A DNA stretch of 19,382 nucleotides from Chlorobium sp. (GTDB lineage: Bacteria > Bacteroidota > Chlorobiia > Chlorobiales > Chlorobiaceae): contig JANQHQ010000018.1 in assembly GCA_028282595.1 (NCBI GenBank), forward strand, positions 1 through 19,382. The letters are read 5' to 3'. The translations under genes were made by a program, and so were the position numbers. Positions 1-7,593 of the stretch are shown here, one piece after another (position 1 is the first letter of the stretch; the number at the start of each line of letters is the position of its first letter). The notes beneath the pieces are model-generated. The model was not told the DNA's origin and made no database searches. It saw only the letters and a program-made list of their open reading frames with translations.

Positions 1-25
1 TCAACTATTTCAGGACGGGACACAT

Positions 26-57
26 TGTTGATTTGTTGAACTGTTGAATCGTTGAAA
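26..57. repeat. Octamer tandem repeat (4 units)
   Basis: Four consecutive 8-bp units read TGTTGATT, TGTTGAAC, TGTTGAAT and CGTTGAAA with no break in phase. The core TGTTGA is kept in the first three. The left edge is close to the window start, so the array's genomic context is partly unseen. Confidence 0.7.
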
Positions 58-134
58 TGCAGGGGCGCGATTGGCTGGTGATCGACAGGTTTTATTGTCT
101 CCACGGATTGCACGGGTGTTCACGATGACCGTAG

Positions 135-154
135 GGGCGAAAAATTTTTCGCCC
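135..154. repeat. Perfect 20-bp palindrome, REP-like
   Basis: GGGCGAAAAATTTTTCGCCC is a perfect palindrome. The symmetry extends outward after one mismatch (GTA on the left, TAC on the right). The A/T tracts lie inside the stem and no T-run follows it, so it is not a standard intrinsic terminator. GC-rich palindromes of this style resemble REP-type elements mobilised by RAYT transposases in other genomes, but no transposase gene is visible here, so that link is only a guess. Confidence 0.6.
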
Positions 155-174
155 GTACTGTGGGGGAGACCGGT

Positions 175-209
175 TGGCAGTATGCAGTTTGCACTAGGCG
201 GTTGCCGAT
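175..209. repeat. Degenerate heptamer tandem repeat (5 units)
   Basis: Five phased 7-bp units read TGGCAGT, ATGCAGT, TTGCACT, AGGCGGT and TGCCGAT. The consensus is roughly NNGCAGT and decays from left to right. It is similar in period, but not in sequence, to the heptamer array upstream of the glmU-like gene at 6809-6843. Confidence 0.55.
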
Positions 210-245
210 GAACAAAGGGTTCGTGTGCGTCCGAACCGGCGGTGG

Positions 246-304
246 TTTCGATAGCGACAGCGACGGCGAACTCCGAAAGAGGAGCAATCGGAAATCGGGA
301 TCGA
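246..304 (-). repeat. Dispersed GATTTCCGATTG module, copy 1
   Basis: Read on the minus strand, this module of about 60 bp starts with CGATCCCGATTTCCGATTG, runs through a GCCGTCG core and ends in ATCGAAA. It matches copies at 12354-12411, 12448-12512 and 19211-19270. It lies just downstream of the permease stop codon in the same orientation as that transcript. Its two ends are partly complementary (TTTC-bulge-GAT with ATCGAAA), so it may form a hairpin. Confidence 0.6.
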
Positions 305-311
305 AAGGGGA

Positions 312-1580
312 TCAGAGGCTGCTGTCGCGCAGGACTTCGACGGGTTCGAGCCGTGCGGCTCTGGCGGACGGAATCGTCGCCGCGACGGTGCTTATCAGGA
401 CCGTCGCGGCGATGACGAAGACAAAGTACAGCGGATTCCAGGACATGCTGAACCCTGTCCTGGTCAGTGGTCCCTGCGAGGTTTCGACCGGAATGCTGGC
501 CAGAAGATTGATCGATCCTATCGAAAGAACGCCGCCGGCAAGCGCCCCCGCCGATCCCACCAGAAAACCCTCGAGAATGAATATCGCCACGAGCGATCCC
601 GCAGAAAAACCGAAGGATTTCATGACGGCTATGTCGCGGCTCTTCTCGAAGACGGTCGTCACCAGAATATTGGCGACGCCGAATCCCGAAACAATTCCCA
701 CGAAAGCGACGAGGGAGATCACAATGGTGGCAACGCGCGAAAACAGGGAGAGGATGTTCGCGTTTTCCTCCTGCCATGTTCTGCAGTCGTAACCGGTGAC
801 CCGTTCAAGTTCGCGCGCGAGTGCGGCATTGTCGAGAGGATCGCGAACCCTGAGGGCGATTCCGGTGACCTTGTCGTCCGACAGCCCCTCTACGATCTGT
901 GCAAACTTGAGTGAGGCGAGTACGCTGTTGTCAACCGATTGGACGCCCGAGAAAAAAACACCCGAAACCTTGCACTGCCGCACCGGGCCTTCCGGGGGAA
1001 TGACCGACACTTCGTCGTTGAACCGCAGACCGAGTTTCTCCGCCACCGTTCTGCCCACGAGAAGACCGTTGGGGGTTTTTCGGAAAACCGAAAGATCGCC
1101 CGCCGTAAGCTTGTTTCCGACTCCGCTGATCTCGTTCTCCCGCTCTATTTCCACCCCTTTCATCAGCACCGGTTCGTTCGTGTTGCCCCGGATGACGATC
1201 ACCTGGGACTCGACGTAGGGAGAAACCGTCATAACCGACGCCCCGTAGCTCTCCGATTCGAGTATCCGCTGAACCTGGCGATAGTTGCGAACCTCCTCCC
1301 GTTCCTCCTTCTCGACGTTTTCCTCGACGAACGCGTGGCGTTTTTCTTCCTTTCCGGAGATAAGATCGACGGGCAGGGGATCGACACTCTCCCCCCTTAC
1401 GGTGATATGCGGGGCGACATCGATGATCGTCTCGACGAACGAATCGAGAAGGCCTCTGGTCAGGGAGATCGTCGTAATCAACACCATGGTGCTGACAGCC
1501 ACGCCGGCAACGGTCGTCAGCGTCTGCCGCCGGCGGCCAACAAGGTGACGAAGCGCTATCGAAAAAAAGGTTTTGATCAT
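312..1580 (-). CDS. ABC transporter permease, MacB/LolC/FtsX type
   Basis: This is a 422-residue membrane permease with the MacB/LolC/FtsX layout: TM1 at about residues 20-42, a large periplasmic MacB_PCD-like domain (about 45-275), then three helices at roughly 280-310, 326-355 and 385-408. The C-terminal RAARLEPVEVLR motif is typical of the FtsX domain. Such permeases work with an ABC ATPase in lipoprotein release, macrolide or peptide efflux, or envelope signalling; the substrate cannot be told from sequence. The open frame extends upstream to 1718, but the added 46 residues are not hydrophobic and do not fit the family, whereas the ATG at 1580 gives the usual MIKTFFSIALRHL start. No ATPase gene is adjacent within the window. 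It is divergent from fni. Family confidence is high, subfamily low. Confidence 0.88.
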   Translation of the reverse strand: MIKTFFSIALRHLVGRRRQTLTTVAGVAVSTMVLITTISLTRGLLDSFVETIIDVAPHITVRGESVDPLPVDLISGKEEKRHAFVEENVEKEEREEVRNYRQVQRILESESYGASVMTVSPYVESQVIVIRGNTNEPVLMKGVEIERENEISGVGNKLTAGDLSVFRKTPNGLLVGRTVAEKLGLRFNDEVSVIPPEGPVRQCKVSGVFFSGVQSVDNSVLASLKFAQIVEGLSDDKVTGIALRVRDPLDNAALARELERVTGYDCRTWQEENANILSLFSRVATIVISLVAFVGIVSGFGVANILVTTVFEKSRDIAVMKSFGFSAGSLVAIFILEGFLVGSAGALAGGVLSIGSINLLASIPVETSQGPLTRTGFSMSWNPLYFVFVIAATVLISTVAATIPSARAARLEPVEVLRDSSL

Positions 1581-1741
1581 AACTGAGGCTCTCTTTTCGA
1601 GGCCCGGCGGGCGAGTCGACGGCCGAGACGACCGGCTTAGGGAATAAAGAATATTGGGATATATTACAATGACTTCATAGAGTAAGTATACATTTTTCCC
1701 CGCTACCTCACAGCACAACCTTATCGTTACCCGACAGCTTC

Positions 1742-2815
1742 ATGGCCGATGCAAACAATACAACCGTAGACCGCAAGCAGAGCCACGTCGCGATCTGCCT
1801 GCACGACGATGTCCGGTTCGACGCCAAGACGACGGGCTTCGAACGCTACGAATTCGCACACAACGCCGCCCCCGAAATCAATTTCAGCGAGATCTCCCTT
1901 GACACGATCATGTTCGGCCGTCGTATCTCCTTCCCGTTCATGATATCCTCCATGACCGGCGGGTACGGCGATGCCGAACGGCTGAACCGGATCCTTGCCG
2001 AAACAGCCGAAAAACTCAACATTCCCCTCGGAGTGGGAAGCATGCGCCAGGCGCTCGAAAACTCGTCCTACAGGGAGAGCTTCAGCGTGGTTCGCCGGAC
2101 CGCTCCGTCCATTCCGGTCCTCGCCAACATCGGCGCTCCCGAGGTAGCCGGGGGACTCGGGGACGACGAGGTCCAAATGCTCCTCGACATTGTGCAGGCC
2201 GACGCGCTCATCGTTCATCTCAACCCTGCCCAGGAACTTTTCCAACCCGAGGGAAACACCGATTTCCGTAACTTTTTCGACGCTCTGAACCGGATCATCG
2301 AAACGACAAAGGTACCGGTTGTGGCCAAGGAAGTCGGCTGCGGCATAGGGCCGCGAACCGCCGCAGCCCTTGCCGATGCGGGTGTCCGGATCATCGATGT
2401 CGCGGGGTCCGGAGGCATCTCCTGGCAGAAAGTCGAGGAAGCCCGCTACCTCCAGCTGTTTCAGAGCGAACGGCGCTTCAGCCCTTCCGCCTTGCCCGAA
2501 CTTCTCAACTGGGGAATTCCCACGGCCGACTGCCTTGTCGGCATCGACGCCCTTAAAAAGTCCGAGTCGCGGTACCGCTCACTACAGGTCGTCGCCTCGG
2601 GCGGCATCGCAAACGGTATCGACATCGCCAAGGCGATCGCTCTCGGAGCCGATATCGCCGCATCCGCCGGGCCGATGCTCAAGGCCCTTCACGAAAACCG
2701 GCTCGAGGAAACCGTCCTTACGTGGATGAACGACCTGAAAGCCGTCATGTTCCTGACGGGCGCAAGCAACGTCGAAGAGTTGAAGCAACAACGCATATCA
2801 TTAAAAAAAGGATAG
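1742..2815 (+). CDS. fni: Isopentenyl-diphosphate delta-isomerase, type 2 (FMN-dependent)
   Basis: This cytosolic flavoenzyme interconverts isopentenyl and dimethylallyl diphosphate, supplying both building blocks to the adjacent prenyl diphosphate synthase. The 357 residues cover the whole family length. Visible motifs are RKQSH (11-15), FMISSMTGG (67-75), GVGSMRQA (97-104), HLNPAQE (149-155, with the Gln-Glu pair that in characterised enzymes takes part in catalysis and Mg binding), KEVG (196-199), AGSGG (221-225) and ASGGIANG (285-292), the last two being phosphate/FMN loops of the TIM barrel. The start ATG is the first in frame and gives a normal N-terminus, although the Shine-Dalgarno is poor. 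A weak promoter-like pair (TTAGGG at 1637, TATATT at 1660, spacer 17) lies upstream. In a green sulfur bacterium the pathway would feed carotenoids, quinones and bacteriochlorophyll tails (inference). Confidence 0.95.
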   Translation: MADANNTTVDRKQSHVAICLHDDVRFDAKTTGFERYEFAHNAAPEINFSEISLDTIMFGRRISFPFMISSMTGGYGDAERLNRILAETAEKLNIPLGVGSMRQALENSSYRESFSVVRRTAPSIPVLANIGAPEVAGGLGDDEVQMLLDIVQADALIVHLNPAQELFQPEGNTDFRNFFDALNRIIETTKVPVVAKEVGCGIGPRTAAALADAGVRIIDVAGSGGISWQKVEEARYLQLFQSERRFSPSALPELLNWGIPTADCLVGIDALKKSESRYRSLQVVASGGIANGIDIAKAIALGADIAASAGPMLKALHENRLEETVLTWMNDLKAVMFLTGASNVEELKQQRISLKKG

Positions 2816-2822
2816 TTCCGCA

Positions 2823-3821
2823 ATGAATATCAGCATAACCCTGGAGCAGGTTGAAGAGAAGTATCTCCGGTACCACGGAATGATCAACGAAGCGCTTTCT
2901 TCCTGTTTCACGAAAGACGATCCGGAGTCCCTCTACGCTCCCGCCCGGTATATTCTCGAGGGCAAAGGCAAGAGAATCCGGCCCTTTCTCACCCTTCTGG
3001 CTTCCGAGGCCGTTTGCGGAAACTGCCTGAACGCCATGCACACGGCGCTGGCCATCGAAATACTCCACAATTTCACGCTGATGCACGACGACATCATGGA
3101 CCAGGCGGACCTTCGGCACGGGAGACCGACCGTCCACCTCAAATGGGACGCCAACGCGGCCATCCTTTCCGGGGACATGATGATCGCCTTCGCTTACGAA
3201 AACGCATTGAAAACCGACACCGACCGTCATGTCGAGCTCGTTCACATTCTCAACGACGCCAACATCACCATCTGCGAGGGACAGGCTCTCGACATGGAAC
3301 TCGAACAGAGGAAAGACGCCACGATCGACGATTATCTTGAAATGATCTCGAAAAAAACCGGCCGACTCATCTCGGCGGCCCTCGAAGCCGGCGGCGTAGC
3401 GGCGAACGCCGACCCCGGACAGCTCGAACGGCTGGTCACTTTCGGAGAAAAAATCGGCCGCGCTTTCCAGGTTCAGGACGATTACCTCGACATCATGGCC
3501 GAGGACGGCAAGTCGGGCAAGGTTGCGGGAGGAGATGTCATCAACGGCAAGAAAACCTACCTTCTGCTCCGCTCTCTCGATCTGACGCAGGGAGAAGACC
3601 GCACTCTTCTGCAGTCGGTAATCGACAACAAGGGCACTTCTCCGGACCGCGTCGCCGACATAAGGGAGATTTACGAGCGCTGCGGTGTTCTCGAAGAAGC
3701 CCGGGAGATCATCAACCGGGATACGGAAGAGGCGCTCTCCACGGTCGAATCGCTCCCCATGGACGAGGGCCGTGAATATCTGAAAGGGTTTGCCCTGAAA
3801 CTCATGAAGCGGGATTTCTGA
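2823..3821 (+). CDS. Polyprenyl (probably geranylgeranyl) diphosphate synthase
   Basis: This is a trans-isoprenyl diphosphate synthase of 332 residues that condenses IPP with allylic diphosphates. Family signatures are GKGKRIRP (47-54), the first aspartate-rich motif DDIMD (89-93) and the second DDYLD (219-223), followed by GKKTY. The first motif lacks the two-residue insertion of bacterial farnesyl synthases. The residue five before it is Phe84 while the residue four before it is Thr85; in characterised archaeal enzymes an aromatic at -5 alone goes with a C20 product, so I favour geranylgeranyl diphosphate, without proof. The gene starts 7 bp after fni, and its AAAGGA ribosome-binding site overlaps the end of fni, so the two are almost certainly co-transcribed. 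C20 product would suit carotenoid and chlorophyll-tail synthesis. Confidence 0.93.
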   Translation: MNISITLEQVEEKYLRYHGMINEALSSCFTKDDPESLYAPARYILEGKGKRIRPFLTLLASEAVCGNCLNAMHTALAIEILHNFTLMHDDIMDQADLRHGRPTVHLKWDANAAILSGDMMIAFAYENALKTDTDRHVELVHILNDANITICEGQALDMELEQRKDATIDDYLEMISKKTGRLISAALEAGGVAANADPGQLERLVTFGEKIGRAFQVQDDYLDIMAEDGKSGKVAGGDVINGKKTYLLLRSLDLTQGEDRTLLQSVIDNKGTSPDRVADIREIYERCGVLEEAREIINRDTEEALSTVESLPMDEGREYLKGFALKLMKRDF

Positions 3822-3861
3822 CGCGCGGCGCGCCCCCGACCCGAACGAGACGCCTCGTGCA

Positions 3862-4998
3862 ATGAACCGTCCCGGCGACTCCCCCGACCCGATCGTCCCC
3901 CTGATCCTGTCCCGGATACCGGGGCTGGGTCCGTCGAGAATCAACACGATCTGCCGTCGCTTCGGTTTTTCCACGGATGTTTTTCGGGCCGACGGAGAAA
4001 CATTCGCTTCCCTGCCTGGCATCGGCACGCACCTTGCATCGAGCATTACCACCTTCCTGAACGACCGGCGATCTTTCGGCGAAGCGGAAACCGGCGTCCG
4101 CAACCAGCTCGCACTTCTCGATCGTTACAATGCCGGGCTGGTCACCATCGACGACCCCCTGTATCCACCGCTCCTGCGGGAAATCTACGATCCGCCCCCG
4201 TGCCTTTTCTACCGGGGCGACATCCGCTCGGCTCACGCTCCGTGCATCTCGGTCGTCGGCACGCGCAGGGCGACGGAGTACGGCAGAAAAGCTGCCGCGC
4301 TCCTCTGCTCCGAGCTCGCGTCGAGGGGCTTTACCGTTGTCAGCGGTCTTGCCCGCGGCATCGATATGGAAGCTCACAAAGCGGCCCTGGAGAGCGGAGG
4401 AACAACCATCGGAGTGCTCGCCGGCGGGGTGGATAATCCCTATACCGACCCGGCGGGAAAACTGTGGCCCCGCATGATCGAAACGGGCGCCCTGTTGTCG
4501 GAAGAGTGGCTCGAAAGCGATATCACCCCGGCGAAATTCCCCAAAAGGAACCGCCTTATTTCCGGCCTCTCTGCGGGAACGCTTGTCGTGGAATCGGACA
4601 CGAAAGGCGGCGCCCTGATTACCGCCGCTTCCGCGCTGGAACAGAACAGGGAGGTTTTCGCGGTCCCCGGCAGCATTTTCTCCCGGACATCCAGGGGCAC
4701 CAACGCACTTATCGAAAACAGCCGGGCCAAGCTCGTCGCTTCCGTTGAGGACATTCTCACGGAAATTCTTCCCGCCCACACTCCGCTGCAAAGACTCACC
4801 GGCCTCCACGAACCGGAAAACCTCGACCAGGCGGAACGACGGATACTCGATCACCTGAAGAACGAACCCCTGCACGTCGACCTCCTCGCCGCCAGAACCG
4901 GTCTCGACCCGTCCGCCCTGCTCGTTTCTCTTTTCGAACTCGAACTCAAACGCCTTGTCGAGCAGCAGCCGGGCCAGATGTTCCGCCGCCGGGAGTAA
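3862..4998 (+). CDS. dprA: DNA-processing protein DprA
   Basis: DprA/Smf binds incoming single-stranded DNA in natural transformation and loads RecA; it is also found in organisms not known to be competent. The 378-residue protein has an N-terminal helix-hairpin-helix region (SRIPGLGPSRI, 17-27), then the Rossmann-like core at about 90-310 with VVGTRRATEYG (131-141), SGLARGID (161-168), FPKRNRLISGLS (226-237) and the KGGALITA segment, and a C-terminal winged-helix-like domain (about 320-375). All three parts are intact and the length is normal. It starts 40 bp after the prenyl synthase, on the same strand, with a weak ribosome-binding site. No other competence gene lies in the window. Confidence 0.95.
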   Translation: MNRPGDSPDPIVPLILSRIPGLGPSRINTICRRFGFSTDVFRADGETFASLPGIGTHLASSITTFLNDRRSFGEAETGVRNQLALLDRYNAGLVTIDDPLYPPLLREIYDPPPCLFYRGDIRSAHAPCISVVGTRRATEYGRKAAALLCSELASRGFTVVSGLARGIDMEAHKAALESGGTTIGVLAGGVDNPYTDPAGKLWPRMIETGALLSEEWLESDITPAKFPKRNRLISGLSAGTLVVESDTKGGALITAASALEQNREVFAVPGSIFSRTSRGTNALIENSRAKLVASVEDILTEILPAHTPLQRLTGLHEPENLDQAERRILDHLKNEPLHVDLLAARTGLDPSALLVSLFELELKRLVEQQPGQMFRRRE

Positions 4999-5217
4999 AT
5001 ATCCGCTGCCGAACGCATGTTCGGGGACCGGTTGACGTCATACAACTGTCGGCTGCTTCCGGAACGAATGCGGCCGGGCTCATGCAGGCGTCAGGACTGT
5101 GATTGCACAGGGGACGGGTGGCATATAGTTTTTTACAGTGGAATTATTACCTTTGAGGTACCGTGAAACGCACCTTTTTTCGACGGTATTTCCAATCAAA
5201 ACGAGAGACAAAAAATT

Positions 5218-5766
5218 ATGAAACTGATGTCCAGAAATTCAGCGATTACGACCGTATCACGCAGCATGATCATAGCCCTGTTGCTGAGCGTTTCTTTCAT
5301 GATCCCCCATGCATCAGCCGCTGGCGCCAAAACCGGTGTCGTCGACGTCGCGAAAGTGATCCAGCAGATGCCCGAAACAAAAAAGGCGGAAAACATTCTC
5401 AAGTCCACCAGCAAACAGTGGAAAGGCTCTCTCGACAAACTCAAGAAGGATTTCGAAACCGCGGCCGCAAGTTACGAGAAACAGAAAGCCGGGCTCTCCA
5501 AAACGGCACGGGAACAGAAAACGAAAGCACTTGAACTGAAACTGCAGAACGCTCAGAAATTCCAGATGGAAAAATTCGGCCCCGGCGGCGCGCTGGACAA
5601 GAAAAAATCAGAGCTGTTCGCGCCTATTCGCACGAAAATGCTCACTGCGGTGAAAGCGGTCGCCGACAGGGAAGGCTTCAGCCTTATCCTCGACAAACAG
5701 GCGATGGTTTACGGAAGTGGGGCCGTCGACATCACCATCAAGGTCATCGATCAACTGAAAAAGTAA
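5218..5766 (+). CDS. OmpH/Skp family periplasmic chaperone
   Basis: This 182-residue protein belongs to the OmpH/Skp family, which holds unfolded outer-membrane proteins in the periplasm. The N-terminus has a signal peptide: basic start, hydrophobic core at about 17-30 and a likely signal peptidase I site after HASA (31-34). The mature protein begins with the family's TGVVDVAKVIQQMPE segment, continues with a long charged helical region (about 55-130) that would form the tentacle-like coiled coil, and ends with SLILDKQAMVYGSGAVDITIKVI, the usual C-terminal strand pattern. The 219-bp gap after dprA suggests its own promoter; TATAGT at 5124 with TTGCAC at 5103 is a weak candidate with a short spacer of 15. 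The lptC-like gene follows after 19 bp, fitting an envelope-biogenesis pair. Confidence 0.9.
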   Translation: MKLMSRNSAITTVSRSMIIALLLSVSFMIPHASAAGAKTGVVDVAKVIQQMPETKKAENILKSTSKQWKGSLDKLKKDFETAAASYEKQKAGLSKTAREQKTKALELKLQNAQKFQMEKFGPGGALDKKKSELFAPIRTKMLTAVKAVADREGFSLILDKQAMVYGSGAVDITIKVIDQLKK

Positions 5767-5785
5767 TTCACCGGAAAATCATCCC

Positions 5786-6370
5786 TTGCCCCGTCTCATC
5801 GATTGCCTGCTCATCCCCTGTCTCCTGAGCTGCCTCATCGGCTGCGCGGACCGTCAGAAAACCGGTCGCGAAGCCGATGCGAGGTTTCTCGGCGAAGACC
5901 TGCCCGTCCAGGAAAGCTGGAACATCACCATGAAGATTTTCAGGAACGACATTATCCAGGCCGTGGTTCGAGCCGGACATTTTGCGGAGTACAAAAAAAA
6001 CGATATAATCACCCGTCACCTCGATGACGGCGTAAGGGTTGTTTTTCACGATGAAAACGGCGCCCCGACATCGCGCCTCACGGCCGGACGAAGCATCGTC
6101 CATGACAATAACGACATGGAGGCTTTCGACAATGTCGTCATACATTCCGGAGACTCGACCGTCATCACAACCGAGTACATCAAACGGTTCGACAGGGACA
6201 GACGACTCTGGTCAGACAAATACGTCACCATCAGGAAGCCTGATGAAACCATACGGGGTTACGGCTTTGAAAGTGACGAATCGCTGAAACGTTACACCAT
6301 TTTCCGGGCGAGCGGCGAAGTGGACGTCAGCCGCCAGGACACCGGAAAGAGGGAACCCGGCAAGCAATAA
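5786..6370 (+). CDS. lptC: LptC-like LPS export lipoprotein
   Basis: The 194-residue product is probably LptC, the part of the Lpt bridge that passes lipopolysaccharide from the LptBFG transporter to LptA. Evidence: a short hydrophobic N-terminus ending in a lipobox-like LIGC with Cys20, then a beta-rich domain with repeating strands, including LTAGRSIVHDNNDMEAFDNV and the segment WSDKYVTIRKPDETIRGYGFESD typical of the family's C-terminal end. E. coli LptC has a membrane anchor instead; a lipoprotein form is what I would expect for Bacteroidota/Chlorobiota. The start is TTG at 5786: an in-frame stop at 5765 leaves no ATG choice that would retain the signal sequence. It follows the Skp-like gene by 19 bp. 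Confidence 0.85.
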   Translation: MPRLIDCLLIPCLLSCLIGCADRQKTGREADARFLGEDLPVQESWNITMKIFRNDIIQAVVRAGHFAEYKKNDIITRHLDDGVRVVFHDENGAPTSRLTAGRSIVHDNNDMEAFDNVVIHSGDSTVITTEYIKRFDRDRRLWSDKYVTIRKPDETIRGYGFESDESLKRYTIFRASGEVDVSRQDTGKREPGKQ

Positions 6371-6384
6371 AATTTTTGTTTTTC

Positions 6385-6768
6385 ATGAGAGTACACCTGC
6401 TGAAATCCAAGATCCATAACGCTATCGTCACAAGCGGCGACCTCGAGTACGAGGGCAGTATCACGATCGACAGCGAACTTCTCGATCTCGCCACTATGAT
6501 CCCCAACGAAAAAGTGCTCTGCGTCAACAACAACAACGGAGAGCGCTTCGAAACCTATATCATAGAAGGGAGAGCCGGATCGAGGGAGATCCAGCTTAAC
6601 GGCGCCGCCGCGCGATGCGCTCTTCCGGGAGACGAGATCATCATCATGGCGTTCGCGGAGGTGGAAGCCGAAAAGGCACGAGAGTTCAAACCGATGATTC
6701 TCATCGTGGACAAGCAGAACAATCCGAAACGGCGACACCTTGTCGGCGAAGAGGACAATCCGCTGTAA
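6385..6768 (+). CDS. panD: Aspartate 1-decarboxylase (PanD)
   Basis: PanD makes beta-alanine from aspartate for pantothenate and coenzyme A. The proenzyme self-cleaves at Gly-Ser to generate a pyruvoyl cofactor. Here the cleavage site is EGSITID. With the ATG at 6385 it is Gly24-Ser25, the same numbering as in E. coli, and Lys9, His11, Arg54, Thr57 and Tyr58 also fall at canonical positions; a TTG nine bases upstream would shift all of these, so I prefer the ATG. NNGERFETY and LNGAAAR are classic family segments. The 127-residue length is normal. The gene lies 14 bp after lptC; the ribosome-binding site is poor, so translation may depend on coupling. No other pantothenate gene is in the window. 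Confidence 0.95.
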   Translation: MRVHLLKSKIHNAIVTSGDLEYEGSITIDSELLDLATMIPNEKVLCVNNNNGERFETYIIEGRAGSREIQLNGAAARCALPGDEIIIMAFAEVEAEKAREFKPMILIVDKQNNPKRRHLVGEEDNPL

Positions 6769-6808
6769 AAAGCCTGCGATTGTCGGTATATCTTCAAAGC
6801 AGAAATTC

Positions 6809-6843
6809 CTTTTGACTTTTCACTTTTGATCCTTGACTTTTCT
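6809..6843 (+). repeat. Heptamer tandem repeat upstream of glmU-like gene
   Basis: Five phased 7-bp units read CTTTTGA, CTTTTCA, CTTTTGA, TCCTTGA and CTTTTCT, ending three bases before the glmU-like ATG at 6847. They occupy the place where a ribosome-binding site would be expected, and no purine-rich Shine-Dalgarno is present. Confidence 0.7.
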
Positions 6844-6846
6844 TCC

Positions 6847-7575
6847 ATGTCGTTAGCTATCGTCATCATGGCCGCGGGAAAAGGAACACGGATGGAATCC
6901 GATCTCGCAAAGGTGCTGCATGAAGCCAACGGACGTCCTATCGTGGAATACGTTCTCGAAAAATCCTTATCCCTCGATCCCGAGAAAATCGTTCTGATCA
7001 TCGGACATCAGGCCGAAAAAGTCCGGGAGGCAACGAAGAAATTCCCGGTCGAATGGGCTCTGCAGGAACCGCAGCTGGGTACAGGCCATGCCGTCATGCA
7101 GGCGGAGCACGCTCTGCGCGGTTTCAGCGGCGACGTTCTCATTCTTTCGGGCGACGCACCCCTCGTAAGTCGATCGACACTCGACAGACTGCTGGAAAAC
7201 CACCGCCGGGAACAAGCCGTTGCAACGGTCCTCACAGCAACACTCGCGAACCCGTCCGGATACGGCAGAATCATCCGGCAGGAAAACAGCAGTACTGTTC
7301 TGAAAATCGTCGAACACCGCGACGCGTCGGGGGACGAGCTGCTTGTGAGGGAAATCAACTCCGGAGTTTACGTCTTCAGGGCTGAAGAGTTGTTCGACGC
7401 GCTGAAGCGGATCACCAACGATAACGCTCAGCGGGAGTACTACCTCACCGATGTGTTTTCCGTCTGTTTCCGGAACGGCAGCAAAGTCACCGCCTTCATG
7501 ACGGAAAAAGCGGACGAAATCAGGGGCATCAATACCAGGGAACAGCTCCTCGAAGCCGAAAGGCTGCTTGCGTGA
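6847..7575 (+). CDS. GlmU-like N-acetylglucosamine-1-phosphate uridylyltransferase, short form
   Basis: The protein matches the N-terminal uridylyltransferase domain of GlmU, which makes UDP-GlcNAc for peptidoglycan and lipid A. Motifs: AAGKGTRM (9-16) with the LAKVL loop (Lys22) for nucleotide binding, LGTGHAV for uracil recognition, LILSGDAPLV at the metal site, EINSGVYVF and EYYLTDV. It stops at 242 residues, about half of classical GlmU (about 456 in E. coli), with no left-handed beta-helix acetyltransferase domain. There is no frameshifted remnant downstream, since an opposing gene begins 18 bp later, so this looks like a natural single-domain enzyme. Acetylation of GlcN-1-P must be done elsewhere, or the true substrate is a different sugar phosphate. 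The ATG at 6847 is preferred over a TTG at 6826 lying inside a tandem repeat. Confidence 0.9.
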   Translation: MSLAIVIMAAGKGTRMESDLAKVLHEANGRPIVEYVLEKSLSLDPEKIVLIIGHQAEKVREATKKFPVEWALQEPQLGTGHAVMQAEHALRGFSGDVLILSGDAPLVSRSTLDRLLENHRREQAVATVLTATLANPSGYGRIIRQENSSTVLKIVEHRDASGDELLVREINSGVYVFRAEELFDALKRITNDNAQREYYLTDVFSVCFRNGSKVTAFMTEKADEIRGINTREQLLEAERLLA

Positions 7576-7593
7576 AGCATCCGCGGCTCCCGT

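Larger units (their letters stand above)
1..311. other. Repeat-rich spacer, no gene seen
   Basis: I see no convincing gene here. The spacer, downstream of the minus-strand permease, is a patchwork of four repeat types described separately: an octamer tandem repeat (26-57), a perfect palindrome (135-154), a heptamer tandem repeat (175-209) and one copy of a dispersed module of about 60 bp (246-304). An open frame on the minus strand continues through it, but it starts out of frame inside the permease gene and is composed of repeat sequence. Confidence 0.7.

Noticed and set aside
10..777. Minus-strand open frame running from the permease into the left spacer
   Set aside because: It overlaps the permease in another frame and its end translates repeat sequence.
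1581..1718. Upstream extension of the ABC permease
   Set aside because: The 46 added residues do not resemble a permease N-terminus and occupy the divergent promoter region.
2745..4103. Minus-strand open frame opposite the prenyl synthase
   Set aside because: Antisense to clear family members, with no recognisable domain.
5109..5217. Small gene upstream of the Skp-like gene
   Set aside because: A frame starting at GTG 5163 runs into the Skp-like gene in another frame and has no family similarity; the region is more likely a promoter and leader.
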